Shown: positions 6,528 through 15,600 of the stretch, one piece after another | Position numbering within the stretch: the first letter of the stretch is position 1 | Layout of the letters: the number at the start of each line of letters is the position of its first letter | From: a virus | Direction: 5' to 3' (one strand) | Length of the DNA stretch: 31,088 nucleotides | IMG/VR virus record: IMGVR_UViG_3300035183_001037 | Coordinates: 1-31,088 of that record | Program-made: the position numbers and the translations under genes | The notes under the pieces: generated by a model | The model's input: only the letters and a program-made list of their open reading frames with translations | The model's database searches: none | What the model was told of the DNA's origin: nothing

Positions 6528-8792
6528 ATGCCGATCCCATCCGACGCTTGGACGCTCGTCGCCAACAACGGCCAGCCGAGGGTGGCGCGGGAGCGTCTGG
6601 TCGCCCGCATGGACTCGTCGTTCCGCGACCCGGGCTCGCGCGACCTCAAACCCGGCGTGCAGGCTGGGCTGGGCTCGGGCTGGTGGTGGGACTCCGTCAG
6701 CGGCCTGCTGATGCTCGCGCCCGCGCGGCTGGAGCCGCAGTGGTGGACGACCAACACGGGGCGATGGGCCAAGTACGGCCTGTCGCAGCTGACCGTGAGC
6801 GGCGGGACGTGGACGGAGCTGGCCACCGGAGGAGCCGGGGACATCAGGCTGTACGGCTACGGGTGCGCCGGAGCCACGCTGACCCTGCCCAGCCAGCCCG
6901 CCAACCAGGCCCTGGTCGTGGGCGCCTACGCGCACGAGGCTGGCGCGGCGGCGTACCAGCTGCTCCGCGTGCAGTGGCCCGGCAGCCTGAGCGTCACGCT
7001 GGATTTGGACAGCGACGGCACGGCGGCTCTGAGCGTGGGCTCGTCCGTGATCGCGGAAGGGAGTCTGGGAGGGTCCAGCTCCAGCGGCGGCGACGGGCAG
7101 GGCAGATGGTTCGACCTCATCCTGATCCCGATCCGGCACAGGCAGCTGCTGGTCCTGTGCGTGAGCACGGGCGAGGGCTTCGTCGCGACGCGGACGGACC
7201 TGCCGAGCGGGTCGGGGCCTCAGACCGTCCTGCCGGCGTGCCAGCCCGTCGTGACGTCGCTGAGCCCTTCGGCTGTGCTCCAGATCGCGCGGCTGGGATT
7301 CCCCGCTTCGGCGACGGCCTACAGCCTCGAGACCGCGCTCGCCGAGCCCCCGTACGCCAGCGGAGAGAGCGCGTTCCAACGGGCCTACTGGTTCGCCTCC
7401 GGCGCGTCGGGGGAGTCGGTGACGGTTTCGCTCGCGAAGCCCGACGGCTCGGCGTTCGTCGCGGACGGCGCGGCGCAATCCTGCCGGGTGAGGGTGGACC
7501 TCGCGGGCGGAGGCTGGAGCACGCCCCAGGTGCAGGGCGCGGTGGCGGGGTACTCGCGGCTGATCCAGCAGACGGACGACGACGCGACGGACCTGCTCTC
7601 GGGCGTGTCGGCCGTGAGCGTGCGGGTCGGCGAGGACGGGCGGTCGGAGCTGGCGGCCGAACTGACGGACACGGCGATCGTGGACCCCCTTTGGACCTCG
7701 GTCGCGTCGTGCGCCATCGGCGGCCGCGTCATCGTGGAGGGCGACCTCGCGGTGGAGCGGCTGGAGGACGGGCTGGTCCCGCGGGCGGCCATCCGCGTGC
7801 GCGATCCCTGGGCGTTCGCCGAGGAGGCCCTGTTCCGCGACCCCGCGGTGTTCGACGGCCAGCCGCTCTCGGACGCCTTGACGTTTCTGGGCCAGAGCAC
7901 CGGGTATCAGACGGAGATCGGAAGCGGCGTGCCGACGATGACTCTGCCCGAGCCGACCTCGGAGGACTGGGGGCTGGCGGCGAGGGTGGGCGACAGTCCC
8001 GCGGACTGGCTGGAGCGGATCCGCGACGGATTCGTCCCGGAGCTCGTGGCGGGCTTCCGTCCGACCTCGGCGGGCTACCGCTGGCGGGCCGACGTGGTGA
8101 CCGCGCCAGTCTCCGTGCCGGACATCCAGCTCTGGCGGACCGTGGAGGATGCGAGGGACTGGCTGATCAGCGTGGGCTACACCCCCGCGGAGGCGGAGGA
8201 GCGCGCGCCGATGTACACCGTCAGGAGGCTGACGCGGACGCGGGTGCCCCCGCAGGCCAACGACGTCAGGGCGATCGGCTGGGACTGGCAACAGTCGCGC
8301 CCCATCGTGGTCTATCGGCGGGACTCGGCATCGGCTACCCCCGGCACCAGCAGGGACCTCAGGCCGAGCAACTGGGTGGGCCGGACCAAGCCGATGGGGG
8401 TCTTCGAGCCGAGCCTGACGTCGCAGAGCCAGGTGGACGTGCTGTGCAAACGGCTGTACGCCATTTTGAGCAGGCCGCGGGTGCTGGTGGAGATCGAGTG
8501 CGGGTGCGTCCTGCACCAGACGACGGGCGTGCCTCTCTGGCGGGGCGACGCCGTGTGGGTGGACGGCATCGGCACGTGCGTGGTGGCGTCGCTGGAGCTG
8601 AGGCTGGAGAGGCAGGACGGCTCGCGGGGTTGGAAGCGGGCGAGCGGCGTGTACAGGCTGGAGGCTCTCGGGGCTGGCACGGCGTACGCCCCGCTGAGCG
8701 ACGGATGGACACTGGAGGAGCAGATGATCGGCAGACTCCCTACCATGAGGATCAAAACGGTCGGGCCGAGCACGGTGGCGGTGATGAGCTGA
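6528..8792 (+). CDS. Large tail-tip / distal tail protein (754 aa)
   Basis: A 754-aa protein immediately after the tape measure. The N-terminal third is rich in Trp and Gly and resembles a beta-sandwich (jelly-roll) region. The C-terminal part (from about residue 370, LIQQTDDDATDLLSGVSAVSVRVG onward) looks like the strand-rich hub domains of tail-associated proteins. It may combine the roles of distal tail protein and baseplate hub, which would explain why no separate Dit gene follows. There is no obvious enzymatic motif. It overlaps the next gene by TGATG. The role is inferred from position and size. Confidence 0.6.
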   Translation: MPIPSDAWTLVANNGQPRVARERLVARMDSSFRDPGSRDLKPGVQAGLGSGWWWDSVSGLLMLAPARLEPQWWTTNTGRWAKYGLSQLTVSGGTWTELATGGAGDIRLYGYGCAGATLTLPSQPANQALVVGAYAHEAGAAAYQLLRVQWPGSLSVTLDLDSDGTAALSVGSSVIAEGSLGGSSSSGGDGQGRWFDLILIPIRHRQLLVLCVSTGEGFVATRTDLPSGSGPQTVLPACQPVVTSLSPSAVLQIARLGFPASATAYSLETALAEPPYASGESAFQRAYWFASGASGESVTVSLAKPDGSAFVADGAAQSCRVRVDLAGGGWSTPQVQGAVAGYSRLIQQTDDDATDLLSGVSAVSVRVGEDGRSELAAELTDTAIVDPLWTSVASCAIGGRVIVEGDLAVERLEDGLVPRAAIRVRDPWAFAEEALFRDPAVFDGQPLSDALTFLGQSTGYQTEIGSGVPTMTLPEPTSEDWGLAARVGDSPADWLERIRDGFVPELVAGFRPTSAGYRWRADVVTAPVSVPDIQLWRTVEDARDWLISVGYTPAEAEERAPMYTVRRLTRTRVPPQANDVRAIGWDWQQSRPIVVYRRDSASATPGTSRDLRPSNWVGRTKPMGVFEPSLTSQSQVDVLCKRLYAILSRPRVLVEIECGCVLHQTTGVPLWRGDAVWVDGIGTCVVASLELRLERQDGSRGWKRASGVYRLEALGAGTAYAPLSDGWTLEEQMIGRLPTMRIKTVGPSTVAVMS

Positions 8793-9016
8793 TGGATAAT
8801 CGCGGAAGGACTCCGGCGTTTGTGTGGATTCTGAGCTTGGCGATTTTGCTCGGGTACGAGGCGTGGGCTCTGCTCACCCAGCCCTACGAGTACACGCTGA
8901 CCTACCCCGTGCGCGAGCTGATCGACCAGCAACCGTGGGTGGGCGGCGTGCTGGCGGCTCTGTTGGCGTGGCTGGGGGTACACTTCATCGTCGAAAGGAG
9001 GCGCAAAGGCAGGTGA
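8792..9016 (+). CDS. Two-TM small membrane protein, holin candidate
   Basis: A 74-aa protein with two predicted membrane helices (residues 10-28 and 50-66), a short polar connection containing ELIDQQPW, and a basic C-terminal tail ERRRKGR. This is the layout of class II holins. Its start overlaps the distal tail gene and its end overlaps the next gene (GTGA). It lies far from the endolysin, so it could be a tail-located membrane protein rather than the lysis holin. A second holin candidate lies at 27040. Which of them makes the lysis lesion cannot be told from sequence. Confidence 0.5.
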   Translation: MDNRGRTPAFVWILSLAILLGYEAWALLTQPYEYTLTYPVRELIDQQPWVGGVLAALLAWLGVHFIVERRRKGR

Positions 9017-9315
9017 CGCTGAAGGACGTGAGCCGCGGTTTGGGGTCGCTGGGCACCGCGCGCGTCAGCGATGACGACGCCATCTGGTGGTCGGGCAAAC
9101 GCTCCGTGCAGGTGCGGCGCCTCCCGAGAGGATGGGCGGTGGAGCAGACGGTCTTCGACGACCGCGAGGTGCTGGAGATCGAATGCAAGACCGAACAGGA
9201 GGCAGTGGCGACGTTCTGCGCGCTTTTGCCGCCGACGGTGAAGGCCCGGCTGATTAGGCCCGGGAACGAGGGTTCGACTCCCTCCGGCGGCTCCAGATTG
9301 GAGGACGGAGAATGA
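9013..9315 (+). CDS. Hypothetical protein whose C-terminus is coded by tRNA-derived sequence
   Basis: A 100-aa protein starting at GTG 9013, supported by AAAGGAGG about 10 bases upstream and by GTGA overlap with the previous gene. It begins VTLKDVSRGLGSLGTARVSDDDAIWW. I do not recognise the family. The last 30 residues (LLPPTVKARLIRPGNEGSTP and on) are the typical reading of a tRNA 3' end (see 9228-9295), so the C-terminus was probably acquired or rewritten when tRNA sequence entered the gene. The stop overlaps the next ATG (ATGA). Confidence 0.6.
   Translation: MTLKDVSRGLGSLGTARVSDDDAIWWSGKRSVQVRRLPRGWAVEQTVFDDREVLEIECKTEQEAVATFCALLPPTVKARLIRPGNEGSTPSGGSRLEDGE
9228..9295 (+). other. tRNA-like segment: exact T-arm, acceptor stem and CCA inside a gene
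   Basis: Bases 9268-9284 form a canonical T-arm (GAGGG, loop TTCGACT, CCCTC). Then come the 7-base 3' acceptor strand CGGCGGC (9285-9291), a discriminator T and an encoded CCA (9293-9295). A perfectly complementary GCCGCCG lies at 9228-9234, a tRNA-like distance away. The 33 bases between cannot form a normal D-arm or a 7-base anticodon loop, so this is not a working tRNA. It may be a tRNA relic, the remains of an attachment site in a tRNA gene, or a tRNA mimic in the mRNA. Confidence 0.55.
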
Positions 9316-9770
9316 GCGATGCAGCCATCCAAGCGGCCGCCGTCAGGGCAGCCGAAGCATTCCGGGCCCGCCTAGGCCTCTGTGGGTGGGGGCGGGTGGA
9401 CGACTTCGGAAGGGGCAACTTCCACCCCGCACCCGGCCACAGACACCTGTTCCAGGCGAGGCCGGACTGCGACGAACTCAGGCGGCTCGGCATCCGCTCG
9501 CTGACGCTCGTCGTCACGCTCCCGACGTCCGTGTTTGTGGACATCATCCTCGAAGGCGGCGTCGCCGCGTTGATCGTGGGCCCGGATCGCGCGTCTCTGG
9601 AGGTGGACATGGAGCCATTCGCCGGACTGGTCTGCAAGAGTCTGACGGAGAGCGAGATCGACGAGATGCGGCGCGAGTGGGAGCCGTTCCGGTTGGTGAT
9701 GGAGGCGGTCGCGGACGCCTCGGGGCAACTGAAGGCCGAGGCCGAGGCACAGAAGGAGGATACAAAATGA
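9312..9770 (+). CDS. Hypothetical tail-region protein (152 aa)
   Basis: A 152-aa acidic protein in the run between tail-tip and fibre genes, starting at ATG overlapping the previous stop (ATGA). The middle has alternating hydrophobic strands (RSLTLVVTLPTSVFVDIILEGG). The C-terminal 45 residues are charged and helical, ending KEDTK. I recognise no family. Tight coupling to its neighbours suggests a small tail-tip accessory or fibre chaperone, but nothing in the sequence proves it. Confidence 0.55.
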   Translation: MSDAAIQAAAVRAAEAFRARLGLCGWGRVDDFGRGNFHPAPGHRHLFQARPDCDELRRLGIRSLTLVVTLPTSVFVDIILEGGVAALIVGPDRASLEVDMEPFAGLVCKSLTESEIDEMRREWEPFRLVMEAVADASGQLKAEAEAQKEDTK

Positions 9771-10363
9771 TCAACACGGACTACCCGAAGCCGGACATCG
9801 TCCTCAAACAAGTGCGGATCACGCCGGAGATCGCCCAGCGGATCGCTCAGGAGATCGCGGACGACCCTGCAGGCAGAGGCTACGCGGGCAAAACCACGTC
9901 CGAGAAGTATCTGCTGTTCGTCACGCCCTACGAGGTGCCCAACCCGGAGCCCCAAGGTCACGTCCCGAGAACCGAATGGCTCCCGGATGAGCTGAAGAAC
10001 CATCTCCTTCAAGTCAGAGGCCAAGACGGGCTGAGCGTCTGGGCCAAGCTCGAGTTGATGAAGGAGTCTCCGGACTTACCCACGAAGGCTTTCGCCACGG
10101 AGGTTTTGGCGACTTTTTCCCTCAAGTCGATCAATATGCAGAACCCCTACGTGCAGGCGGGTCTGCAGCAGCTGGTCTCGGCGGGCATCCTGACGCCCGC
10201 GATGATGACTGAGCTGACCACTCTGCCCGACCCCAACTGGACCCCGACTGTCCAGAGGCCTCCGCGTGCGTGGGAGGTCGTTGGTCCCATCGAAGCGTTC
10301 GGAGCGGTCTCCAGCACGTGGATTCCTACGTTGGACGAGTTCGCCCACATCGTGGAGGGGTAG
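9767..10363 (+). CDS. Hypothetical protein (198 aa), fibre-module associated
   Basis: A 198-aa protein starting at ATG 9767 (ATGA overlap; AAGGAGGATACAAA upstream is a strong ribosome site). It begins MINTDYPKPDIVLKQVRITPEIAQR. It has a helical central part (LSVWAKLELMKESPDLPTKA) and a Pro/Trp-rich C-terminus. I recognise no domain. It is the last GC-rich gene before the compositionally foreign fibre gene. A structural or chaperone role in the fibre module is a guess from context. Confidence 0.55.
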   Translation: MINTDYPKPDIVLKQVRITPEIAQRIAQEIADDPAGRGYAGKTTSEKYLLFVTPYEVPNPEPQGHVPRTEWLPDELKNHLLQVRGQDGLSVWAKLELMKESPDLPTKAFATEVLATFSLKSINMQNPYVQAGLQQLVSAGILTPAMMTELTTLPDPNWTPTVQRPPRAWEVVGPIEAFGAVSSTWIPTLDEFAHIVEG

Positions 10364-10366
10364 CGG

Positions 10367-11377
10367 ATGGCATTTGAGCGATGGATAGAACGAGGTGTCC
10401 CTTATGTAGGTGGGCACCACTCGTATAACAATGCGACATATCGGGGATTATCATGGGTGCAACAGGTCAATGGAACAATTGATCGGGTCTATGGTGAGGT
10501 TAGCATTCGATACGGTAACGGAGGCACGGCATCCATTGAGCTGTGGACAATGACGGAGTCCCTACAGTGGGGCACGCTCCTCGCAAGCACGTCGCAGGCA
10601 ATCACAAGCACAGGCTACCAATCCATCAGTTTGGGAACAACGGTCAATGTGACTGCAGGACAACGGTACGGCATAAAATCGTGGAACAGCGACGCCACGC
10701 CCAGCACGAATTATTTTGCGATAACAAATGGGAATTTTACTTACCAGTTGACTCTGTACAGCACGAACGGAGGCGTTAACTGGAGTGGTGGTTCATACGC
10801 ATGGGGATGGTTCCCCGGCTACAGCGATGGTCAATGGTTCCCAGATTTGTACGCCTATGCACCTTACGGAGCTGACATGTGGTCTGATTCCGGCACGCGG
10901 ACTGCACGGCACGGGACCGTCATTACACCGACTGAGAACATTGTGCTGCTGGGTGTTTACAAAGGGGCTTTTGGAAACAACGTAGGCTCTCCGACCCACA
11001 ACCTAACGATGGAGGTATGGAGCGGGACGACGCTTCTCGCCAGCTCCGCTCCAGCCCCCGGATCGTACAGAGGCTACTGGTGGCTGACTACACCGTTGAC
11101 GCTCACAGCTGGCAACAGCTACATCGTAGCATTCAAAAGCGAGGTGGGAGGCAATGCATCTAACTGCTACAGGACTGGAGAAGGCTACATCAAATACACT
11201 ATGTCCGCGCAGTCCGGCTACGTGGAGTGGGTGACGGGTGGCCAGATGTCCACCGCGTACGGCACACCCTCGTGGACGACTTCCAACCCGACCCAACTTA
11301 CACTCTGCTATATGCCCGCGGGCAGCTCAACCAAGACAATCCGCACGCTCAACCTCTCTGGAGGATTCACGCTATGA
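10367..11377 (+). CDS. Receptor-binding/fibre protein with two jelly-roll-like repeats, imported
   Basis: A 336-aa protein rich in Thr, Ser, Gly, Tyr and Trp. Two related beta-sandwich-like units are visible at residues about 15-145 and 165-295. Both carry a 'hxVWS/WTxxxxxGTLLASS' type core followed by 'LTAGQRY/NSYxIxxxS', as in carbohydrate-binding jelly-roll domains of fibre and cell-surface proteins. Base composition differs sharply from the flanking genes: AT-rich third positions and codons such as ATA, TTA and AAT that are rare elsewhere. This points to recent transfer and fits a host-range gene. It overlaps the next gene by ATGA. Receptor binding is inferred. Confidence 0.6.
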   Translation: MAFERWIERGVPYVGGHHSYNNATYRGLSWVQQVNGTIDRVYGEVSIRYGNGGTASIELWTMTESLQWGTLLASTSQAITSTGYQSISLGTTVNVTAGQRYGIKSWNSDATPSTNYFAITNGNFTYQLTLYSTNGGVNWSGGSYAWGWFPGYSDGQWFPDLYAYAPYGADMWSDSGTRTARHGTVITPTENIVLLGVYKGAFGNNVGSPTHNLTMEVWSGTTLLASSAPAPGSYRGYWWLTTPLTLTAGNSYIVAFKSEVGGNASNCYRTGEGYIKYTMSAQSGYVEWVTGGQMSTAYGTPSWTTSNPTQLTLCYMPAGSSTKTIRTLNLSGGFTL

Positions 11378-12645
11378 TCCCGCCCGCCAGATACGATGTC
11401 CCCCTGATCCGCGTCCTGCTCACGGATTCCTCTGGCAACCCGGTGACCGGGCTGACAGCCGGGGACGCCAACATGAGGATCGGAGTCGCGAGGGACAACG
11501 GGGGCTCCGTAGCGGTGTACAGCGGGAGCAACATCCTGAGCATCGCGACGATCGGCACGTACGTCGACCCCGGGTCATCGGCGCAGTGCAGGTTCGGCGC
11601 GGTGGATGCGTCCAATTTCCCGGGCTTGTACGAGTTGCAGTTCAACCAATCCTTCGTCGCGGGCGGGCGCAGCAGCTACGTCGTGCGGGTTTGGGACGTC
11701 TCAGGCACGCCTCGCTGGCAACAGACGTGGTGCGCCATCCCGATCTACATGCCGACTAGGGTGGACCACGTGCGGGATACTCTGCAGACCGACCGCGATC
11801 TGGGCGCACAGCTGGACGTAGCCGTTTCGACGCGGAGCACGCTGACGGCCGCCGATGTCTGGAGCCACGCGACCCGCACGCTGACGTCGTTCGGCACGCT
11901 TGTCTCGGACGTCGCTTCCGCGGTCTGGTCGGCTGGCACCCGCACGCTGACAAGCTTTGGCACGCTCGTCTCGGACGTCTGGAGCGCGGCGACCCGGACG
12001 CTCACGAGCTACGCGGACTCGGCGGGAGTCACGACGCTGCTCTCGCGTCTGACCAGCCAGCGGGCGACCAATCTGGACAATCTGGATGCGACGGTGTCCA
12101 GCAGATTGGCCGCTTCGGCGTACACGGCGCCTCCGAGCGCGGCGACGGTGGCGGGCGCGGTGTGGGACGAGCCTCTGGCGTCGCACCAGACCTCGGGCTC
12201 CGCAGGCGCGGCCCTGCAGGCGGCGGGCTCCGGCGGGTTGGATCCATCCCTGGTGCAGACCATCCAAGACACCGGGGCCATCGTGCAGTCCCTCTCGGCC
12301 GAGCAGGTCGTCCGTCCGCCGCTGGTCGTCGGGTCGGAGATCAGGGTCGCCAGGGGCTACGACTACACGCCGTCGGCGGGCCGCACGCTGGCTCTGAGCA
12401 GCGAGGAGTGGCCGGACCTGACCGGAGCGACGGTCAGGCTGGTGGAGCGCGACGCGGCGAGGACGCTGGTCTACCCGATGACCGTGGTGCTGGCCTCGCC
12501 CACGGGTGCCCAGACGGTGAGGCTGGACCTGACCGCGGCCCAGACATCGGCGATGCCCGTCGGACGGAGGCTCCTCCGTGTGGCGGCGACGCTCGGCGGA
12601 GGCCAGCAGGTGGATCTCGCGGACGTCGTGCTGAGCGCGCGCTGA
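11374..12645 (+). CDS. Baseplate/fibre protein with BppU-like N-terminus and VW..RTLTS repeats
   Basis: A 423-aa protein starting at ATG 11374 (ATGA overlap). The first 130 residues (VPLIRVLLTDSSGNPVTGLT, then ANMRIGVARDNGG) resemble the beta-rich N-terminal domain of baseplate upper proteins (BppU-like). Residues about 160-215 hold repeats of the form 'VWSxATRTLTSFGTLVSDV', followed by a helical coiled stretch (LLSRLTSQRATNLDNLDATV) and a C-terminal beta domain. Such repeats are typical of extended trimeric fibre stalks. The function in host attachment is inferred from position and architecture. Confidence 0.6.
   Translation: MIPPARYDVPLIRVLLTDSSGNPVTGLTAGDANMRIGVARDNGGSVAVYSGSNILSIATIGTYVDPGSSAQCRFGAVDASNFPGLYELQFNQSFVAGGRSSYVVRVWDVSGTPRWQQTWCAIPIYMPTRVDHVRDTLQTDRDLGAQLDVAVSTRSTLTAADVWSHATRTLTSFGTLVSDVASAVWSAGTRTLTSFGTLVSDVWSAATRTLTSYADSAGVTTLLSRLTSQRATNLDNLDATVSSRLAASAYTAPPSAATVAGAVWDEPLASHQTSGSAGAALQAAGSGGLDPSLVQTIQDTGAIVQSLSAEQVVRPPLVVGSEIRVARGYDYTPSAGRTLALSSEEWPDLTGATVRLVERDAARTLVYPMTVVLASPTGAQTVRLDLTAAQTSAMPVGRRLLRVAATLGGGQQVDLADVVLSAR
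11851..12018 (+). repeat. In-frame direct repeats in the fibre stalk gene
   Basis: About 2.5 copies of a unit near 66 bases long encode 'DVWSxATRTLTSFGTLVS'. The segment accCGCACGCTGACg at 11872 is repeated at 11938 and again, in degenerate form, at 11992, each followed by ggcacgct(t/c)gtctcggacgtc in the first two copies. The units are close enough for recombinational gain and loss of copies, which would change stalk length. Confidence 0.75.
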
Positions 12646-12646
12646 C

Positions 12647-15600
12647 ATGGACTACGGCCTCATCTGGTCCTGCGACCGCTGGCAGCTCCGGGTGCAGGCC
12701 GACGTGAGCCTCGGAGGGGTGATCACCCCGGCCGATGGCGGGGTCGCGACGATCTCCACCTCTTGGGCCCCTGATCTGGCGAGCGTCCAGACCGGGTTTC
12801 TGCTCTCCGCGGGGCGGAAGGGCGTTCAGAACCGTTTCGTGCGCCTGCAGATACCCGCGCTTTCGGTGGACACGGGCGCGCTGTACGGGGCGTCCGGCAA
12901 CGGCTCCATAGAGGCACTGCTGGAGATCGATGGGCTGACGGTGCACCTCGGCGGAGGCCAGCCCCCGCTCTGGCGGGTCTCATGGTCCGCGATGCGGCTG
13001 TACCGCGACGGCACCCAGGTGTGGTCGGCAGGGGCGGGCGTGTACAGCGATCCGCTCACGTGCCAGAGGGTGGCCCCATCCGGCGTGCCATTGATCGGCA
13101 TACCGGCGACGCTGGAGGCGTCGTGCCAAGCCCTGATGCCGCAGGCCGCCGACTGCAGCATCCCCACGGGCTCCACGGACCTCTACGCGGACGTCGGCCC
13201 CCACACGCTGACCGCGAGCGGAGGCTGGCGGTTCCGAGAGACTCCTAGCTCGTCGTGGGTCCAGCTCCCGGTCTCGCTGACGATGGTCAGTCCCCCCGCC
13301 CCGGCCTCCTGCCAGTGCGCGGTCCCGAACATGGTCTGGCCCAGCGCGACCGACACGTGGACGGCGTCGTGCCAAGCCGCGATCGGCGGCACGGGCGGGA
13401 CGTCGTTCAGCGGCTACAGGCGATCCTCCAGGGTGACGCTCGCGCCGAACCTGCCCCGCAGCATCCAGAGGATGACCGGAGGCGACTACGCCGCCCTCTG
13501 GGTGCGGGGCGGGTTTCCGCAGACGGTCCACCTGGGCGAGGTGAGTGCCCACAGATGCCTCGGGCTGAACCAGTCGGACCCCGACTGCTCGGCGTCGGAG
13601 ACGACGGTCGTGCACGCGGCCCAGAGCCAGATGCTCTCGACCGTAGCCGGGACGGACGCCCACGCGATCGAAGACCCGCTCGCCGCGACCGCGTACGCGC
13701 CGTACCAAGCCGAGTCGTACGTCTACACGCTCGGGCCGTGGCCGGGAGAGTGCTCCGTGCTGAGGCGCATCACTTACCCGGTGTGCTCGCAGCCGTCTTC
13801 CGTGCTCCCGGCCCTGAGGCACACGGTCAGCGACGCCGCGCTGTACACCGACACCTGGCTCGCGCCGCACTGGAGCTATCTGTACTGGTTCCCTTCGCCC
13901 ATGCAGGATCCCAACGAGCCTCTGCACGACTGGGAGTGGCCCGTGGATGGCGCGAGGGTGGACACGGACGCGTACTGGGTCACGCTGCGAACCCAATGGC
14001 TGCACCACCCGGCACTGCCCGAGGCCGAGAAGCGGAGGACGCGGACGACCCTGCTCTCGGCCCCGCTGCTGGAGGGCACTCTCGGACAGTACATCCGCGA
14101 CCACTACGTGGCCGGGGCGACCACCAGCTGGGTCGGCGTCTCCAGGTTCGCCGCTCACAGGCCGACGCCGCCAGCGAGCGTGACCATGGACTCTTCCTCT
14201 GCTCCGGCTTGGACATGGAGCGGCGGAGGGGCGACCGTGACCTTCGGGGCGAACGTCGCGGTCGGCGGCAGCGGAGGCACGCGCACGCTGGAGCTGGATC
14301 TCGGCCGCTGGGACTGCAAACCGTGGCTGTACCCCCAGTGGGCGAGCCTGCTCGGGCTGTACTGGCCGGCCGCGCAGGTCTCCAACGTGGAGGTGCGGCT
14401 GGTCGGTGCGGACGGGCGACACACCGTCCTCTACAGCGGGCAAGCCCCTCCTTCGAGCGCGCTGGCGATCCCCGGCTGGGAGCAGGACAAGTACGCCGGG
14501 TCGTGGGCTCAGGACTACGGCGCTGGGCAGGTCACAGACGCGGGGACGGACGCGCGGCCCGAGGGCGAGTCGGCGGCGCGGATGGCCGACCCGGAGCAGA
14601 GCGGCGGCTGGCGGTACGGCGCGTCCCGGTCGGCCGCGAAGCTGGTTTTTCTAGTGGACCCGGCGACGCCGACGGGCACCGTGAACCTGAGCTACCCGGT
14701 CTGGTACAGAAGCGGGCAGGCCCCGTACACGATCGCGGAGAACGGGTCGCAGCAGGCCGTGCTGTGGGCGGGCGACGCGATGGTCAGGCTGGGCCAGCGG
14801 ATCTGGCGCGACCCCGCGACGGGCAATGTGCGCCAGATTCCGGTCGCGAGCGACGGGCCGGGCTCGGCGTACGGCGGCGGAGGGTACAAGCCCTCGGCGT
14901 TGGACGCCCTCTGCGACTCGCGGGAATTGTGGCAGGCCAAGGACAGGCTGGACGGATTGGAGGCGGAGATCGTCTCGCTGTGGGACTCCGTGGAGCGCGG
15001 CGGGGCATCCACGGGCAACGCGCTGTGGCTGCAGGCCGACGAGCGGACCTGGGCGTGGCAGCATTCCGCGACGGGGCTGCCGATCCCCACGGCGTGCCTC
15101 GGCACCGGGTGGAGGGAGGTTCCGCCGCTCGCGACCCTCCCGCGGCGGCTGAGGGATTCGGCCCTGCTCGAGACCGGGGACTGGGCGCAGGCCAGCTACG
15201 ACTGGTGCACAGAGCCGAGGATCGTCGCGACCCCGGCCGGGCTTCCTCTGGCGTTGAAGGCGTCGGACGCGGCGGGCGACCTGCTCACGGACGTCTCCGG
15301 GGCACCAGCGGGCTGGGCCGTGCGCTCGCACCGGACGCCCGTGGACAACACCGAGAGCGGCTACGGGCTGTACTCGGGCGGGGTGAGGATCGCGACCGTC
15401 AGGCCGTGGTGGGGCTGGACCGCGTCGCCGAGGACGTTCGCCGCGAGCGGGCGCAGCGTGTACGCCGTCTCGCGGCCTCTGGAGCATCTCTGGCTGGCGG
15501 ACGACGGGACGGCACGGAAGCGGAGCGTGACGCCGAACGCGGGCCTGCCGCTGATCCCGCCGGCCCAGACCGTGACGCTCGCGGCCCCGACCGGAGGCTG

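Noticed and set aside
6042-8516. Very long minus-strand open frame (824 codons) opposite the tail genes
   Set aside because: It is a GC-rich shadow of the plus-strand genes, has Arg/His/Pro-rich low-complexity content and no ribosome site, and crosses the border between two real genes.
9228-9295. A functional tRNA gene
   Set aside because: Acceptor stem, T-arm and CCA are perfect, but the 33 bases between them cannot form a D-arm or a 7-base anticodon loop on a 5-bp stem.
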